In this document: piece after piece, positions 25,715 through 37,726 of the stretch
How positions within the stretch are numbered: the first letter of the stretch is position 1
Layout: the number at the start of each line of letters is the position of its first letter
NCBI RefSeq assembly: GCF_022458985.1
Contig: NC_061777.1
Coordinates: 9,154,668-9,218,667, forward strand
Length of the DNA stretch: 64,000 nt
Source: Mugil cephalus
Taxonomy: Eukaryota; Chordata; Actinopteri; Mugiliformes; Mugilidae
Reading direction: 5' to 3'
Program-made: the position numbers and the translations under genes
The notes under the pieces: generated by a model
Told to the model about the DNA's origin: nothing
The model's database searches: none
Seen by the model: only the letters and a program-made list of their open reading frames with translations

Positions 25715-27203
25715 TTTCCCTTCAGGGCTGCACAGCGGACATTCCTGAAGAGCTGCAGCCACAGACCTCCGCGCTCCTTCGCGGTGCGGCGGCTCGTTCC
25801 CGTTTGTCAATATGGCATGTCTTTCCCCCGGTGATCGGCGTGTGCAGGGCTATATGTGTCAGCCGAGGTACAGTCGCCTGCTCCAGCCTCTCTTCAGTGG
25901 TGGTGGTGGTGGTGTTGGTGGTGACGTCTGTGAGCAGGGGCAGGTTTCTGCTTTCTGAATCCCCTGCAAGTGACGTATCAGGATTAGATGTCCAGTGCCC
26001 ACCCTTCACTGTTCAGTCGCTGCAGCTGGATAGACTGGCCTGTAGGCAAAGGTGCTGAACAGTTGCCATTTGGATACAACCACACTTGTGACCTTGCGTT
26101 ACAGAACATAGGACAAGATAGAAACAATAATAAAAACTTTATTTACAATATATTAAACACTATGTAATGGGGCTATGCAGTACAAACAGTGCATAAGCTG
26201 CACACAACTGTACAATAAAACAGAATAATATAACACCGATGACAGAAAAAGCAGAAAACAATATTATCAAAAACATGAATGCATTCACACCCCTCTTGCA
26301 CAACTCATGCGTCGACCTGCTACTTCAAGGACAGCTCTTTACAAGGTTTCACCTTTGTTTGCTTATGGATCGGAAGCTCTGGAAAATGCTATAGCGAGGA
26401 AACGTTTACCCATCTGACACTGTCTCCAAGGTCAAGAATTAGCTCTCGACATAAACCTTTGACTTCAGACACACACAAAATTCTGGCCTTGCTGTCAGGT
26501 AGAATAAACAATAGACTTAGAAATACTGGGACACAACCGTTAGTCACTGATGTTTGCAATTTGTCGGCGCACGATGAAATCAAACATACAGTGGGTTTGT
26601 AAAGTCTGACACCGTGCTGATAGTCAGTCATATCCATGTAAATCTGCAAAGATTGAATCATGCTCTACCTCTACAAGCACTGCACTGACTGTTTACTCAT
26701 TTACAGAAAACACAGGAGATCAATACACAGACTTCTGCTCGCTGAGAGATAGGAAAGCAGCATTACAGATACATAACTTGCTGAATAAAGGAAGCAAGGT
26801 CAGTGAAAGTCGCGTCAGAGGAAGGCAAGGCACACCGTGTAGTATCCCACAGGACGAGCAGGGGATTGCTAAAGTATGCCAGACACTTCATAGTGGAAGA
26901 AGTCACTGATGAATGAGATTTGTGGCAGTAGCAGAAGGCTATGTAAGCAGACACTCGGGGGAGTTTTGCTACTCTAAAAATGGACACGTGCACCAAATTA
27001 ACCCCCACCCAACCCACGGAGAAGTAGAATTCCAAACTTCATGAACATGTTCACACCCTCTGGTTTGCATCTTAATGAAGATCGATTTATGATATGAGCC
27101 CTAATACAGCAAAAAACAGCTGTTATTAATTGCAAAGTATCTCCAACACTGATCTCAGACTTTTTCGACATAAGGTGAAGCCCACTTTCAGGTGAGCAGG
27201 TAG
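25715..27203. other. cdc14b 5' flank and prxl2c 3'UTR
   Basis: 25715-26060 is the GC-rich upstream region of cdc14b exon 1a and includes a GTG/TGG microsatellite (about 25897-25924). 26100-27203 is the probable prxl2c 3'UTR on the minus strand. A minus-strand AATAAA at 26143-26138 gives a UTR of about 1.07 kb. The two genes are in tandem on the minus strand. Confidence 0.55.
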
Positions 27204-29107
27204 CTACACATGGATGATCTTTGGCTTATCGCTGAAGTCCAGGGTCTGTTGAACTCCGGCAAGTTGAAGGAGCCAGTTAATGGGCATGTGGTCCAAGCGG
27301 TTCATGTCGAAATGCGAAAAATGAACTTGAGAGCCTGCAGAGGGAAGACATAGACCAGACAAGAAAAATGGTGAAATTATGACTTTTACACGGATGAAAG
27401 AAGAAATATATCTAATGTAAAGGGGCAGCTTACCAGGTCCTATGATGATGGCTCCACCTTGCTGGTGTAGGTCACCCTGAAAGTCAAATGCAGGACTAGA
27501 CATGGCTCTCCATATACTCTTCAACTGGCCCACGACAACACCAGACTTCACGTGAGGACTAGGCTGCGCTGAGTACACAAATACAAACAAACACATGTAA
27601 ACTCTCATTAGTTACCATCACAAAACAAGCTGCCTCATTCTGCAGTGAGCTTACGCTAGCATTTTGCATACCAGATTCACTAAACGTCTCTCCTCTTTTC
27701 ATTCCAAGCTTTTGGTAGATGCACCTCTCCGGGTCCACATATATTTCATAGGGATACCCCGTCAGCTTGCGGAATGGCTAGATGAGAGTTGGAGGGACAG
27801 GCTTCAGGTTTATTTTCTAGTAGGAATCAAAATATACTGTTTCAGCAGAGCATAAAAAACAAAACAAAACAAAACACAAATTATTATTAACATCCAGGTA
27901 GGTGCATTAATAAGCAATAAAAACTCTAATCGAGTGTGAACCATTTCTCCTGATCTGACAGAAAAGAGTGCACAGAACACTATGATATACAACGATCAGG
28001 CATAACATTATGACCAACTTCCTAATATTGTGTATGTCTCCCTTTTGTCTCCAAAACAGTTGTGACATAGGTCTGGGATGTTGCTAGTGGGATCTCCGGG
28101 TCCTGTGGGTTGAGGATCTAGTGAATTTGGAGGCCAGGTCAACACCTTGTGCCGTTTTTCATGCTTTCAGAGTTGTTTCTAAACCAATTTTGTGTGTGTT
28201 TCTGCATTAGGCTGCAACCTGCTGGGGATGGCTGCTGCCACCTAGGTGTCATTGCTATGGATTTGCTGGTGTATGTCTAAGTAACATTCACACACATGCC
28301 AGGTCCAAATGTTACCCAGCAGAACATGGGGCATGGAAATGTTATTTACCTATATTGATATTTATATTGAAAAAAAAAATTACCTCTATATGATGATGGG
28401 CAGACTGACCAATCACAACCAGTCTAATGTCAGCATCCTGGACACACCGAAGAGACAGGATTTGTCGTCTCAGCACACTTTTAAACATAAATTTATATTA
28501 TGACAAAAAATGTGCAGCTCTGTTCGGACTCCCTCCACGCGAGGACTCACCTGCAGGGCCTCTCTGGGTATTTTGCTCAAATCGTCCACATACTCTTTAC
28601 AGCTGTAGCACAGGAAATTCTGCAAGGACGTACAGTATATAAAACATTAACAGACAGTTATTAAAGATTACTCATAAAAACATCACGCCTTGCACCTATA
28701 ACTCAGATCCCTCTGTCTTCGAATAGACATCACAGACACGATCTCTCCGCTCTTGGGGAAGTTGGGAGCATCCGCGCAACGTGTCTCACCTGGAGATGAC
28801 TTTCACCACCTTACATAGGCTCAAAATACTTTACCCGAGACTCTAAACGAGTTTACGAATGCATATGCGTGCGGGGTAACCTACAATTAATCAGAAGAAG
28901 TTAAATCAAATAGTTTTTCCCTACCCGCACGAAAACAATGACGGATTTCCTGTCCTGATACAAGGTCTTGAACGGGATAGGGACTCCGCGCCCGTCGTAT
29001 ATTAAACAGTCCTCGACATCTTTGAGGTGGATATCGACAGAGAGGCTCCCCGTTCCTCGGCTTTCCTTGGTTACTTGTCGAGTTATTGGGGAAGCCACTC
29101 CAGCCAT
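27204..29107 (-). CDS. prxl2c: prxl2c (AAED1), peroxiredoxin-like 2C
   Basis: Six minus-strand exons: 29107-28925, 28619-28551, 28437-28384, 27777-27672, 27568-27434 and 27334-27204 (tag), giving 225 aa (human 226). The start MAGVASPITRQV aligns with the human N-terminus. The thioredoxin-fold AhpC/TSA-like domain shows SVIVFVR-NFLCYSCKEYVDDL, with a CxxC at Cys65-Tyr-Ser-Cys68. It continues with LVVIGQSAHHHIEPF, LTGYPYEIYVDPER, YQKLGMKRGE, DFQGDLHQQGGAIIIGPG and the end PKIIHV. Members are linked to redox control and glycolysis regulation; the exact substrate is unsettled. Intron 3 (27778-28383) contains a Tc1-like remnant. The upstream neighbour fbxl17 is divergent. Confidence 0.95.
27988..28332 (-). 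mobile_element. Tc1/mariner-derived element, copy C (longest, transposase remnant)
   Basis: It starts with the terminus gatcaggcataacattatga, then antisense words of a Tc1-like transposase 3' region: aatttggaggccaggtcaac, gtctaagtaacattcac, catgccaggtccaaatg and acccagcagaacatgg. The order agrees with the intact fish element. The frame is destroyed. It lies in prxl2c intron 3. Confidence 0.75.
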
Positions 29108-29534
29108 ATTTTTTTTTTCTCGAGACTTCCGAATTCGCCTGCGCTATTTTAAGGGATGTGTTCAGCCTGGAGGAGCTGGTGCCTGGAAATTCACGCCCAC
29201 GTGCTCTGCGAGTCTGTCCGTCTCTCGTGCGCCACCCACTCTCAAATGTTCACGTATTACCTTGTTAGGGTCCTTTTTGCTGCTCTACACAACTCTTTGA
29301 GGTGTATGTAGTCTTATTGTGGTTTTAAGTTAAAGACGACAATTATGGTTGTGGTTGTGGTCGGAAACAAGAACCAGAAGTTATTGCACAGCTCCTCACA
29401 TTTAATCCTAGTCACCGTTTTCGGTCAATTTATGATCACTACTTTTTCTTAAGAATGTAAATTGTCAGAATAATATTTTGTTTATTTCATCATTGGAGGG
29501 TTATATATACTTACCTAGTATTTAGTAGCACTGA

Positions 29535-29985
29535 CTTGAAAGTATTTAACTTGTGTCAAATATTTCAGGTAGCCTCCCACAGGTTTCTTACAAGATGGCC
29601 ACTTCAAACTTCAGTGTTGTTGTCTTTAAGCCCTTTTGTTACAACTATTGAAGTGTGCTTCTTATATTATTATTTGGAAGACCCATTTGCCAAGCTTTAC
29701 CTTCCTGGTTGATGTTCTTTTGCCTAGCAAAGCATCTCCACAACATGATGCTGCCACCCCCATGCTTCCCAGATGTAATGGTATTCTTTGGCCTGCAAGC
29801 CCCTGATCTTTTCCTCCAGGCATAATGGCAATTATTATGGCATTTTGTTCAAATGCTAAAATATTTGTACCTGCGTGCAGCTGCAAACTGTAGTCTGATC
29901 CTTTTTTTTTTTTTAAAAAAAAGAAAGAAAGAAAAGAAAAGGGGTTTGGAGCAGTGGCTTCTTTTGTGTTGAGCAGCTAAATAAT
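29535..29985 (-). mobile_element. Tc1-like transposase pseudogene fragment
   Basis: The stretch ccacaacatgatgctgccac-cccc(c)atgcttccc, followed by a tattctttggcctgcaagc word, then gcagctgcaaactgtagtctg and ggagcagtggcttctt, is the antisense of a Tc1-like transposase coding region common in fish. Stops and small indels destroy the frame, and a purine/pyrimidine run (29900-29942) interrupts it. Confidence 0.7.
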
Positions 29986-31004
29986 ATGTTTATACATATA
30001 CATCATCACTAATTATTCGCATGCAGTTTTCTGAGCTACCTGCATTGCAAAGTTAACTGTAAAATATAGTTGATCATGGGTGCTTAACGATTAAAAGGAT
30101 ACCCTGATGATTAAGTTACAAAATAATTCTTAAGAGACAGAGGATCGAGGATCCTGTTGTTAAACAGATTACATGACAGAAATAAGCACCATGTACAAAA
30201 ATATGTACGCACTCTAACATCAACAACAATGGTAAAGGTATCTATACATTAATAGAAGTACATGTGTACTGCATCTTTCGTTCTAAACTAAGATACAACA
30301 CTGTGCTTGTGTGGTGCATTTCTAAGAAAATGTGGTAGATATTCTTGACTTAATAATGACTATGAATTTAGCAGTCTCAAGTTTATGGAGTCTTGCTTTT
30401 TAAACAACTTTATTTAGCTTCAATTTCCACTCACATACACGTTTACATATGCATATAAAACCCCAGATATAAAAATATAAGCACTTAGATCATTTTCACA
30501 CATTCACAATTCAGCCGAGTGCACAGGAGAAGTAAAAGGGCTAAAGTATAGTGAAAAACAAACACAACAAGATTTACAACATTAATTTCACTGAATAAAT
30601 GTGCTTCATATATTTAAATGTCTATCTTTGGATGAAACAGACAAATAGAATTTGAACTTGGATGTAATTATCAATACAAAAATTCTACAAAAAAAAGTTA
30701 ATTTATGATCATGTACAAACTCGAACTGTGGTTAGGGTTAGATTGTTCAATGTATGTAATTAATTGGTTATATTTATGTTGTGACTGTAGTAGTGATTTT
30801 TATAAGTAGTGATTTAATTTTTTTTTTTTTTTTGAGCCTTATTTATTTTCATGCTGAGTCCTGAGTCCTGTGTGTCGTTCTTTCATGTTTATGAGGGGAA
30901 TGACACTAAAGTATTTCTGACTGATCTGATTCAAGCTTCAATTCTGCCTTAGGCCCAGACAGCAGGAAAGTTCTCATTATCATCTTCTTCTTATCCTCTA
31001 GAGC

Positions 31005-31200
31005 ACAGGTGTAAAACAAAAGCAGCCCGCCAGATGGTCTAATCTGGCCCAAGGGATGAATTTGCAAAGTGCAAAAATGATGTCCAATTGTTCATTACAT
31101 GCACTGTAATAGTGCAGTTCATTAAATGTAAGCAGTTTTGTAATGTACTTCTTTGCACTAAAACAAAGGGCAATATTTGGGGTTATCATTATGTTAATCG
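31005..31200. repeat. Probable interspersed repeat (unclassified)
   Basis: The words aggtgtaaaacaaaagcagc, cccgccagatgg, tctggcccaaggg and aagtgcaaaaatgatg resemble a frequent fish repeat. The boundaries are uncertain. Confidence 0.4.
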
Positions 31201-31209
31201 GCTATTGTG

Positions 31210-31425
31210 TTACTGGACTGGCCCCATGCTCTGGAGGGTCACAAGGTGGCTGGAGCCTAGAGCCCAGCTATTATATATATATATATATAATTAACCTAAT
31301 TATTATGTGTTTGGAGAAACCACGAAGGCACAGGGAGAACATGCCAACTCCACAGAGAAAGGCCCCAGTTGGATTTGAACCCGGACCTTGTTGTTGTGAG
31401 GCGTCAACTCTAACCTCCGGGAAAG
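31210..31425. repeat. Common teleost repeat interrupted by a (TA)n run
   Basis: ggctggagcctagagcccagc, then (TA)n at 31271-31290, then ttaacctaattattatgtg, ggagaacatgccaactccac, agaaaggccccag and gaacccggacc, ending before the fbxl17 5'UTR. These are hallmark words of a widespread fish repeat of uncertain class. Confidence 0.6.
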
Positions 31426-31434
31426 TTCATGGTG

Positions 31435-31669
31435 TCGATTTACGAATCGCGCTCGTCGGCTTCCGTCGCGCTGCCCTCTCTGTGCGGAAGTGTCGTCCTC
31501 AAGAGCAGCAGCAACAGCGGAGGAGCCAGGGCTGCCACTGTTTGGATAAACACCACGGCAGTTCACTTGCAGGTTTCCAGGCGTCCGCGTCTCTCCTGCT
31601 CACCTCGACCGTGCAGCATAGCAGTATTATGCGAGCACCGTCCGGCGTGTGGGAGCACCGTGTGAAGTG
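31435..31669 (+). other. fbxl17: Probable non-coding first exon of fbxl17
   Basis: A GC-rich segment ends at the strong donor gtaaga (31670). The first coding exon of fbxl17 has an acceptor (ctgttccag, ending 33469) 20 bases before its ATG, so an upstream 5'UTR exon is required. The 5' limit cannot be seen. Confidence 0.5.
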
Positions 31670-32629
31670 GTAAGAGATGTTTCATGGTGGGGCTACAGCT
31701 AACTTAGCATCTGAAGAGAGAGCGAGCTAGCCTGTCAGAAAAGAAACCTACTGAATTGTATCAGCAACGAAACCCCGTATTTTTCTCTAAATCCGGTTGC
31801 TTAAAATTTCTGTGCAACCCTGCAGTGATTTCAGGGAAAACGCAACCGACACGGTTAGACTGCCTTGTGTGTGTGTTTGTGTGTGTGCGCTAAACAAATG
31901 ACCACCTGTTCTCTGTTTACATCTTGTGTTTTGATTGCGGAGACACCAAGCCACTCATGGTTGCTGTTCCTATGCTATGCTTTAAGTGTGACACTGACAC
32001 GTTTGGGTTTTAAAACGTGAGCAATGCGGTCTGACTTATTCACATTCAGCTTCAACAGAGGGATGTTTAAAAATGTCCACCTTGCTGTGTGCTATAATAT
32101 AGAGATGGGCTTTACACTCATCATATGGTTTATTTTTTAAAAAGAAGAGCACTGTTTTATTTTGACACCAAGCTAGGAGACTTTGTGCACTTAGTGACAT
32201 GTGTTTAAATGTCTGATCCGGCACATATACTCGCCAGTTCATTAGCTGCACAAGTGAAAGCGAATAATATGACTTGCAATAAATCTTATCTCCTTGAGGG
32301 TAAAGCAAAAGCTTTTTTTGGAGTCTGTGGTTAGTAGTACTATTGAATAATATTGTGTTGCACCAACGTATGTTCCTCTATTTTTCTGACAAAACCCCAT
32401 TTTAGTCAGAGGGGTAGGCTAAATAACAGAGGCACGCGTTTCTGTTTTTTCGGCACCTCAAATGACATACTTCAAAAACACCATACAGTTGAATTACCAC
32501 GCTGTTTCGAGAAGTATAGTTTTATGGGAAAATGCACTTTAATTTTCCCTAGTGAGCCTAATGAACTAGAAGTTATATGTATATAGAGTTAACTTTATTG
32601 TTCTTGACACACAAGTAGTCCAGGATATG

Positions 32630-32662
<33 letters not shown>

Positions 32663-33469
32663 ACTCACGAGCCTTTATTTACATGTACAATTTTTAGCCG
32701 CTGCCTATAGTGGATATGAAGGCAACTTAAGTTAAGTTGTCCCCATTTTTATGTGAGAAATTACATCCTGAAGTTAAGTTTAGTATTGAACATGTCATTT
32801 CATCCAACTCCAGAGCTATAATTTAAGGTTAATGTGAAACTCCCTGTTAATGTGTTATTGTCCCTTCTACTGCGTCTGAGGAAGGACTCAGTGTCTGGGG
32901 ATATAGAAGAGATTTTAAAAAGACAGCAGCTTTCAAAGGAGAGGCTGCTAAACAATAATTAAAGCCAGGAGAAGAGGTATCTACCTACCTTTTTAAGATA
33001 TTTCCTGAGAAAAGAGAGAAAGATCATGGGGGACTGAATAAAAATAACCGAGATTTGATCATTTCTGTGTCTGTTCAAATTGCTTTATATGCACTAGAAA
33101 ACAGGGTTGGCATAACAAGTAGACCATTTATCTTACTTGTTAATGTATAAAGTGACATTTGATGCACAGTCACTGAAGTGTTTTTGTGTATAGTGTATCA
33201 TTTGGTAATAAGAGGAGTTGTTTTTTCCATCCACCACATCACGCACATATTAAACCTCACTGGCGGAAATGCATTGACTGAAATATTTATATTACTTTTG
33301 GACATTGAAATACCTTCTGAATGCTACTTGAACTTTTTGCTTTAGGTTACATAATTTTTTAAAAGCTTGCCAATATTGCAGTTCCTGTGTTGTGTTAATA
33401 TTAAACCTTACATGGTGATTCAGGGTCTCAAATGACACATTTCTAATGACTGTGCTCCTGCTGTTCCAG
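31670..33469 (+). other. fbxl17: fbxl17 intron 1 (5'UTR intron)
   Basis: AT-rich sequence with a TG run (31868-31888) and a 27-base T-run near 32630-32656. No coding exon was recognised. Confidence 0.45.
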
Positions 33470-33489
33470 AGTTTCCTTGAATCATCTAT

Positions 33490-35743
33490 ATGGGCCATCT
33501 TCTCTCGAAAAATGGTTACCGCCTAAAGAAGAGAACCCGCAAGTTAGATCACAGGAAGAAGAAGAAGAGGAACTGTTTCCTGCAGGGACCTTGCATGCTC
33601 TGCTTCATAGTCCACAGCAACAGCAGTGGTCTCGACGACGACGACAGCGACCATCTGGAGGCCGGCGTCAACGGGTGCCGTCACAACAGCATCCCCGGAA
33701 TCACCGTCCCGGTCGTAAGCGGAGTCGGAATCGGAGCCGCGGCCGCCTCGAAGCTCGCCGAGCGCTACGCAGCACTCGCGTCGCCCGAAGATTGCTCCAA
33801 GTTCCTGTTGTGTCCGAGGGAGCTAGCCATCTGGGAGGGCCAAGGGAGGAGCCTTTTATCCGCCGTCCCTGCCAAACTGATCCCAGCGCCAGCGCTCTTG
33901 CGAACCGCTGGTGTGTCTGTGACCGTGCCCATACCTGTGCCTGGCTGCACCAGCGAATACACTGAGATGGTAGGCAGATGTGGAGTTTGTGCGCCGACAT
34001 TATATTGTAGCTGGTGAAAGTGCAGCAGCTTACATCTATGTCGATTGTCCTCAGAATCAATCAGTGCAACTTGTAATAGAAAGAGCTATCTTCACTAAGT
34101 ACGCAGATAAGATAAGATTACAAGCAAGGCAGAATACACATAAGATATAAAATATATGATATACGTAATAAAAAAGTGACACATTTGAATTGGCTTAAGG
34201 TTTGAATGCCACCATACAAATCTTCAAGGTATTGCTCATTCAAAAAAAAAAAAAAAATAGTGGCCATCAAATCTACAAAAGCAAAAAAAAAAAGTGTTTT
34301 CTGCGCAGTCAAGATGTAAGACTCACTTTCTGTGGTTTTGGTTTCTTGAGGTGGATGGTGTAAGGTTTTATTCAGACCGTAGATTAGAGTGAATCAAAAT
34401 CAAATCTGCGGTTCGTGTGTCTCTGCAGGTGTGTAAGAGGAAGTGCTCAGAGGTGCAGAGGGGCACCCCTTGCAAGCAGCCGCGCTGTGCCTTCGCTGCT
34501 CCTGATGGAGGGCTGGAGAACGGGGGAGTGGGAGGAGGTGGGGGAGACGTCGCCTCGAACTCTGAAACCGGCCACTGCCACCTTCCCCTCTGTCCACTTC
34601 CCTCCTCCTCCTCCGCGGCTTCCTCTTCCTCCTCCTCCTCATCCTCCTCCTCCTCCTCCTCCTCGTCACCTGCTGACGGCTGCTGTGGTTTGGGTCTTCA
34701 CGCCGATTTGCCCCACAGTTCAGACTCTTCCCCCTGCTGCCCGCATCATTACGAGGAATGCCCGGGGAGGAGTTCAGACGCTGCTGATCACTTAAGCATC
34801 AACCACCTGCCTTCCTCCATTCTTCTTAAGGTCAGACATCATCACTTCATCACTTGGTCTTGTGTTTGTATCTAAAGTTTTCCAGTGGTTTTGCACAGTG
34901 AAGTACTCTTAAATACCGAGGCGTACATTGATTGATTGGTAACCTGCTGTGCTTAATGATGATGGATTCTTGTTGAATGGCTGTTAACAGACAGGAAACA
35001 CCTGTTTTCCTTTTTCCTTCCAGGTGCTGTCCCACTTGACAGTGAAAGAGCGCTGTCTTTGTGCCTCACTGGTTTGTAAGTACTGGAGGGATCTCTGCTT
35101 GGACTTCCAGTTCTGGAAGCAAATCGACCTCAGTGGCCTACAACAAGTAAGGGACTAAATTTTTTCCCCCCCAGTATTTCTGATTTTTCATTTTAGACAG
35201 TTATGCCTTTGTAGTTGTAAAACTTTTGGGATTCCTGTCCTTACTTCTGTCTCTCCTTCGTTTGTTCCCCAGGTGAACGATGATCTCCTGGTGAAAATAG
35301 CTTCTCGGAGGCAGAATGTGACGGAGATCAACATCTCAGATTGCAGGGGCGTCCATGACCACGGCGTGGCCTCCCTGGCGTCACAATGTCCGGGACTACA
35401 GAAGTACACCGCGTATCGCTGCAAGCAGCTGGGCGACAGCTCTCTGTCGGCCCTGGCCACACACTGCCCTCTCCTGGTGAAGGTGCATGTGGGCAACCAG
35501 GACAAACTAACAGATGGAGCACTGAAAAAGGTACGTGACCGGAGTGCAGAAACAAAGGCTTCCAAAGATCTTTGCTTCCTCGCTTAGCAACCTGTCCTCT
35601 TTTGCCCTCAGCTGGGAGAGCGCTGCAGCGAGCTGAAGGACATCCACTTGGGTCAGTGCTACGGCGTCTCAGATGACGGCATGGTGGCCCTGGCTAAAGG
35701 ATGTCCTAAACTACAGAGACTCTACTTGCAAGAGAACAAAATG
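33490..35743 (+). CDS. fbxl17: fbxl17, F-box and leucine-rich repeat protein 17, 5' part (3' end outside window)
   Basis: Coding exons 33490-33969, 34429-34830, 35024-35146, 35273-35530 and 35612-35743, all phase 0, give the first 465 residues. The start MGHLLSK and the block QGPCMLCFIVHS match human FBXL17. VCKRK and TPCKQPRC open exon 3, which also encodes a poly-serine tract (about 218-240). The F-box spans about 285-331 (LPSSILLKVLSHLTVKERC, LVCKYWRDLCLDF, FWKQIDLS). Leucine-rich repeats follow: INISDCRGVHDHGVASLA, YRCKQLGDSSLSALA, VHVGNQDKLTDGALKKL, IHLGQCYGVSDDGMVALA and LQRLYLQENKM. It is the substrate receptor of an SCF (SKP1-CUL1) ubiquitin ligase that recognises mis-paired BTB-domain dimers. 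The next human exon (VTDQSV...) was not found in the window. Confidence 0.95.
34606..34669 (+). repeat. fbxl17: (TCC)n microsatellite encoding poly-Ser in fbxl17 exon 3
   Basis: Near-perfect TCC repeats in frame as serine codons, with 16 consecutive Ser after an SSSSAA start. Human FBXL17 has Gly-, Ala- and Pro-rich low complexity at the same place, so the linker is disordered in both but its composition differs. Confidence 0.9.
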
Positions 35744-36420
35744 GTCAGTTTCACCGTTCCAGTCTAAAGCTCAGCGTTGTACCTTTTTCTCATGCACTTG
35801 CTGTTCCTCTGGATTTCTGCTGTGGCTGGAAGTGTCTGTTCTCTCGTCCCTGTCGTATTTGTTAAGGCTGAGAATTTGTGTGATCAGCGTGGTTTTATAG
35901 CCCATGCCAGTGTGTGGACATACACATATGCATTTGCTAACTTATGCCCCAATCACTGTTCTCATAACAGCCGTGTTTGTTTCACACGTTATGACTTTAA
36001 AGATGGACTGGAAACAGATCCTATTTCAGGTCAAGCAGGTGCAAGGGAAAGTGACAGAATACCTTAAACCACCACTAGATGTCACTGTTTTCTTTCTGAA
36101 AACATCCTCCTTCCCCTTTGCAGGCCACAGCTTGTTGATGCTAATGCTAAGTTGTTTATTGCTTGTTTTAATTCCCAACCACATATTTTATCATGTTTTT
36201 CATTAGGAATTAGGCTCTGATACAGAAAGAAAATGCACTGCTATTATTAGTATTATTATTATTGTTACTAGTTGTGCAGATTTTTATGTGGATTATTCTT
36301 CTTCCCTCTTCCTGCTGATGTTTTTTTTCTTCGGAGTCCGCGACTAATCATGACCTTGATGAATTAGTCCAGTTGTTAACAATAGCACAGTTTGTTAAAG
36401 CTCCATTCATCAGCTTAATA

Positions 36421-36500
36421 GTATATGTAATTAGCGATTACCGCTAGGTGCGAGATTAATATTGCTGCCGATAACATTTCAGCGCGGCGGTATCATTTTC
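36421..36500. promoter_or_regulatory. Candidate conserved non-coding element 1 in fbxl17 intron
   Basis: A compact run of homeodomain and GATA-like words (gtaattagcgattaccg, gagattaatattg, cgataacatt) with balanced composition amid AT-rich sequence. Conservation cannot be tested here. Confidence 0.3.
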
Positions 36501-37587
36501 AGATAGTCATTTTTCAGATGCTGGAGCCTTGCAGTTATTTTGGCTTCCTGTCATCAGGGCAGAGAGAAATGAGCTGAGCTTATATGGGAATTGTTATGTC
36601 TAGGCACTCTGGTTGCTTGGCCTAAAATTGTCATTAACTTTGCCAGGAGTTAAGACGACCCAGAAAGCACTTATTCTCCCTGACAGCTTGAAATGCAACC
36701 GAAAGGGTCTCTCCTCCAACTTCTCAGATAAAAGCAAAATGGATTTTATTGCTTGGTGCGGAAATAGTTGGAATTACAGTCTCTCAGATACCGTACATGT
36801 GGTCATTTGAGATCCCAGTGTATCCAACGGAGTTACTTCTGTACTCGTTTAGACTCCTGATATCAAATGATGCAGCGTGATGGCTTTATTTTATCAAAGG
36901 TTATGACGAATGTAAACGGTGACTCAACCTCTCGTTCTTTCAAGAAGTTGTCCTTTTTCATGGGCAGGTAACGGCTTTCAATCCAGATGGAAAAGGCTTT
37001 TCTGAAAGGTTTATGCAAAAAGAAAAGAGAAAAAGAACAGAATGAATGATTGAACGCTTGTGGGACCATTGTGTGGGCTCTACCCTTGTTCTCTACACGA
37101 ATTGATCCAGGAAAACGCATTGAGATGGGCTCTTCGGATTTTTTAGTGTGCTATAAATTGCAAAGTCATGGGACTGAAGTGAAAGCCTCTTAAGGCTACG
37201 TTATAAAGCCTCTCCTCTCCTCTCTTCTCCTCCATCTTCTGTGGTATGTTCCTGTGTCTGTCCGTCCTAATCAATCACAGATGAGGATGAGCCGTTCACT
37301 CACTCTGATCTGCCCTCTCTTCCTCCTCCCCCTCCTCCTCCTCCCCCTCCTCCAAAATGAAATAATTGAATTGCTGCAGGATGTTTCTGTGTGGTCTTTC
37401 GTTCACCCTCTCCCCCCTTTTTTTTTTCCCCTCTGTCATGTGCGCACCCACATACATTTTTTTCCCTTCTTTCCTCTCCCCCTTTTCTTGTCATGGCTGT
37501 GGTTTTTCAGTGGTTTTTAGCTCCGTGCTGGAGGGTTTGTTTTTTCTGTGTTAAGACCATATTAAGCTATGATGGTTAAATACCTTT

Positions 37588-37589
<2 letters not shown>

Positions 37590-37620
<31 letters not shown>
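37590..37620. repeat. Poly-T tract, 31 bases
   Basis: Uninterrupted T-run immediately before ggtagggaagg. Confidence 0.95.
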
Positions 37621-37621
<1 letters not shown>

Positions 37622-37726
37622 GTAGGGAAGGGATAGCGACCTTTCTGAACGAGCTTGCGCAACCTTAAGGAAATATTTCAACACTGGGCGGCTGTGGCTG
37701 TGGTGGTAGAAGTTTCAGTCAGTCCC

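Larger units (their letters stand above)
29108..31430. other. Divergent intergenic region prxl2c / fbxl17
   Basis: The first 250 bases are GC-richer and likely hold the prxl2c promoter. The rest is AT-rich, with a Tc1-like fragment at 29535-29985, an AT-rich stretch without recognisable features (30000-30950), and probable repeats at 31005-31425. Confidence 0.5.

Noticed and set aside
25715-25810. Longer cdc14b exon 1a start (MTNGNEPPH...)
   Set aside because: Human CDC14B begins at MKRKSERR, which is present at 25714; the upstream extension is probably 5'UTR that happens to be open.
33477-33965. 162-codon frame overlapping fbxl17 coding exon 2 in another phase
   Set aside because: It starts at TTG, not ATG, and its Arg/Gln-rich product is what a GC-rich shifted frame produces. 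The 33490 frame matches FBXL17.
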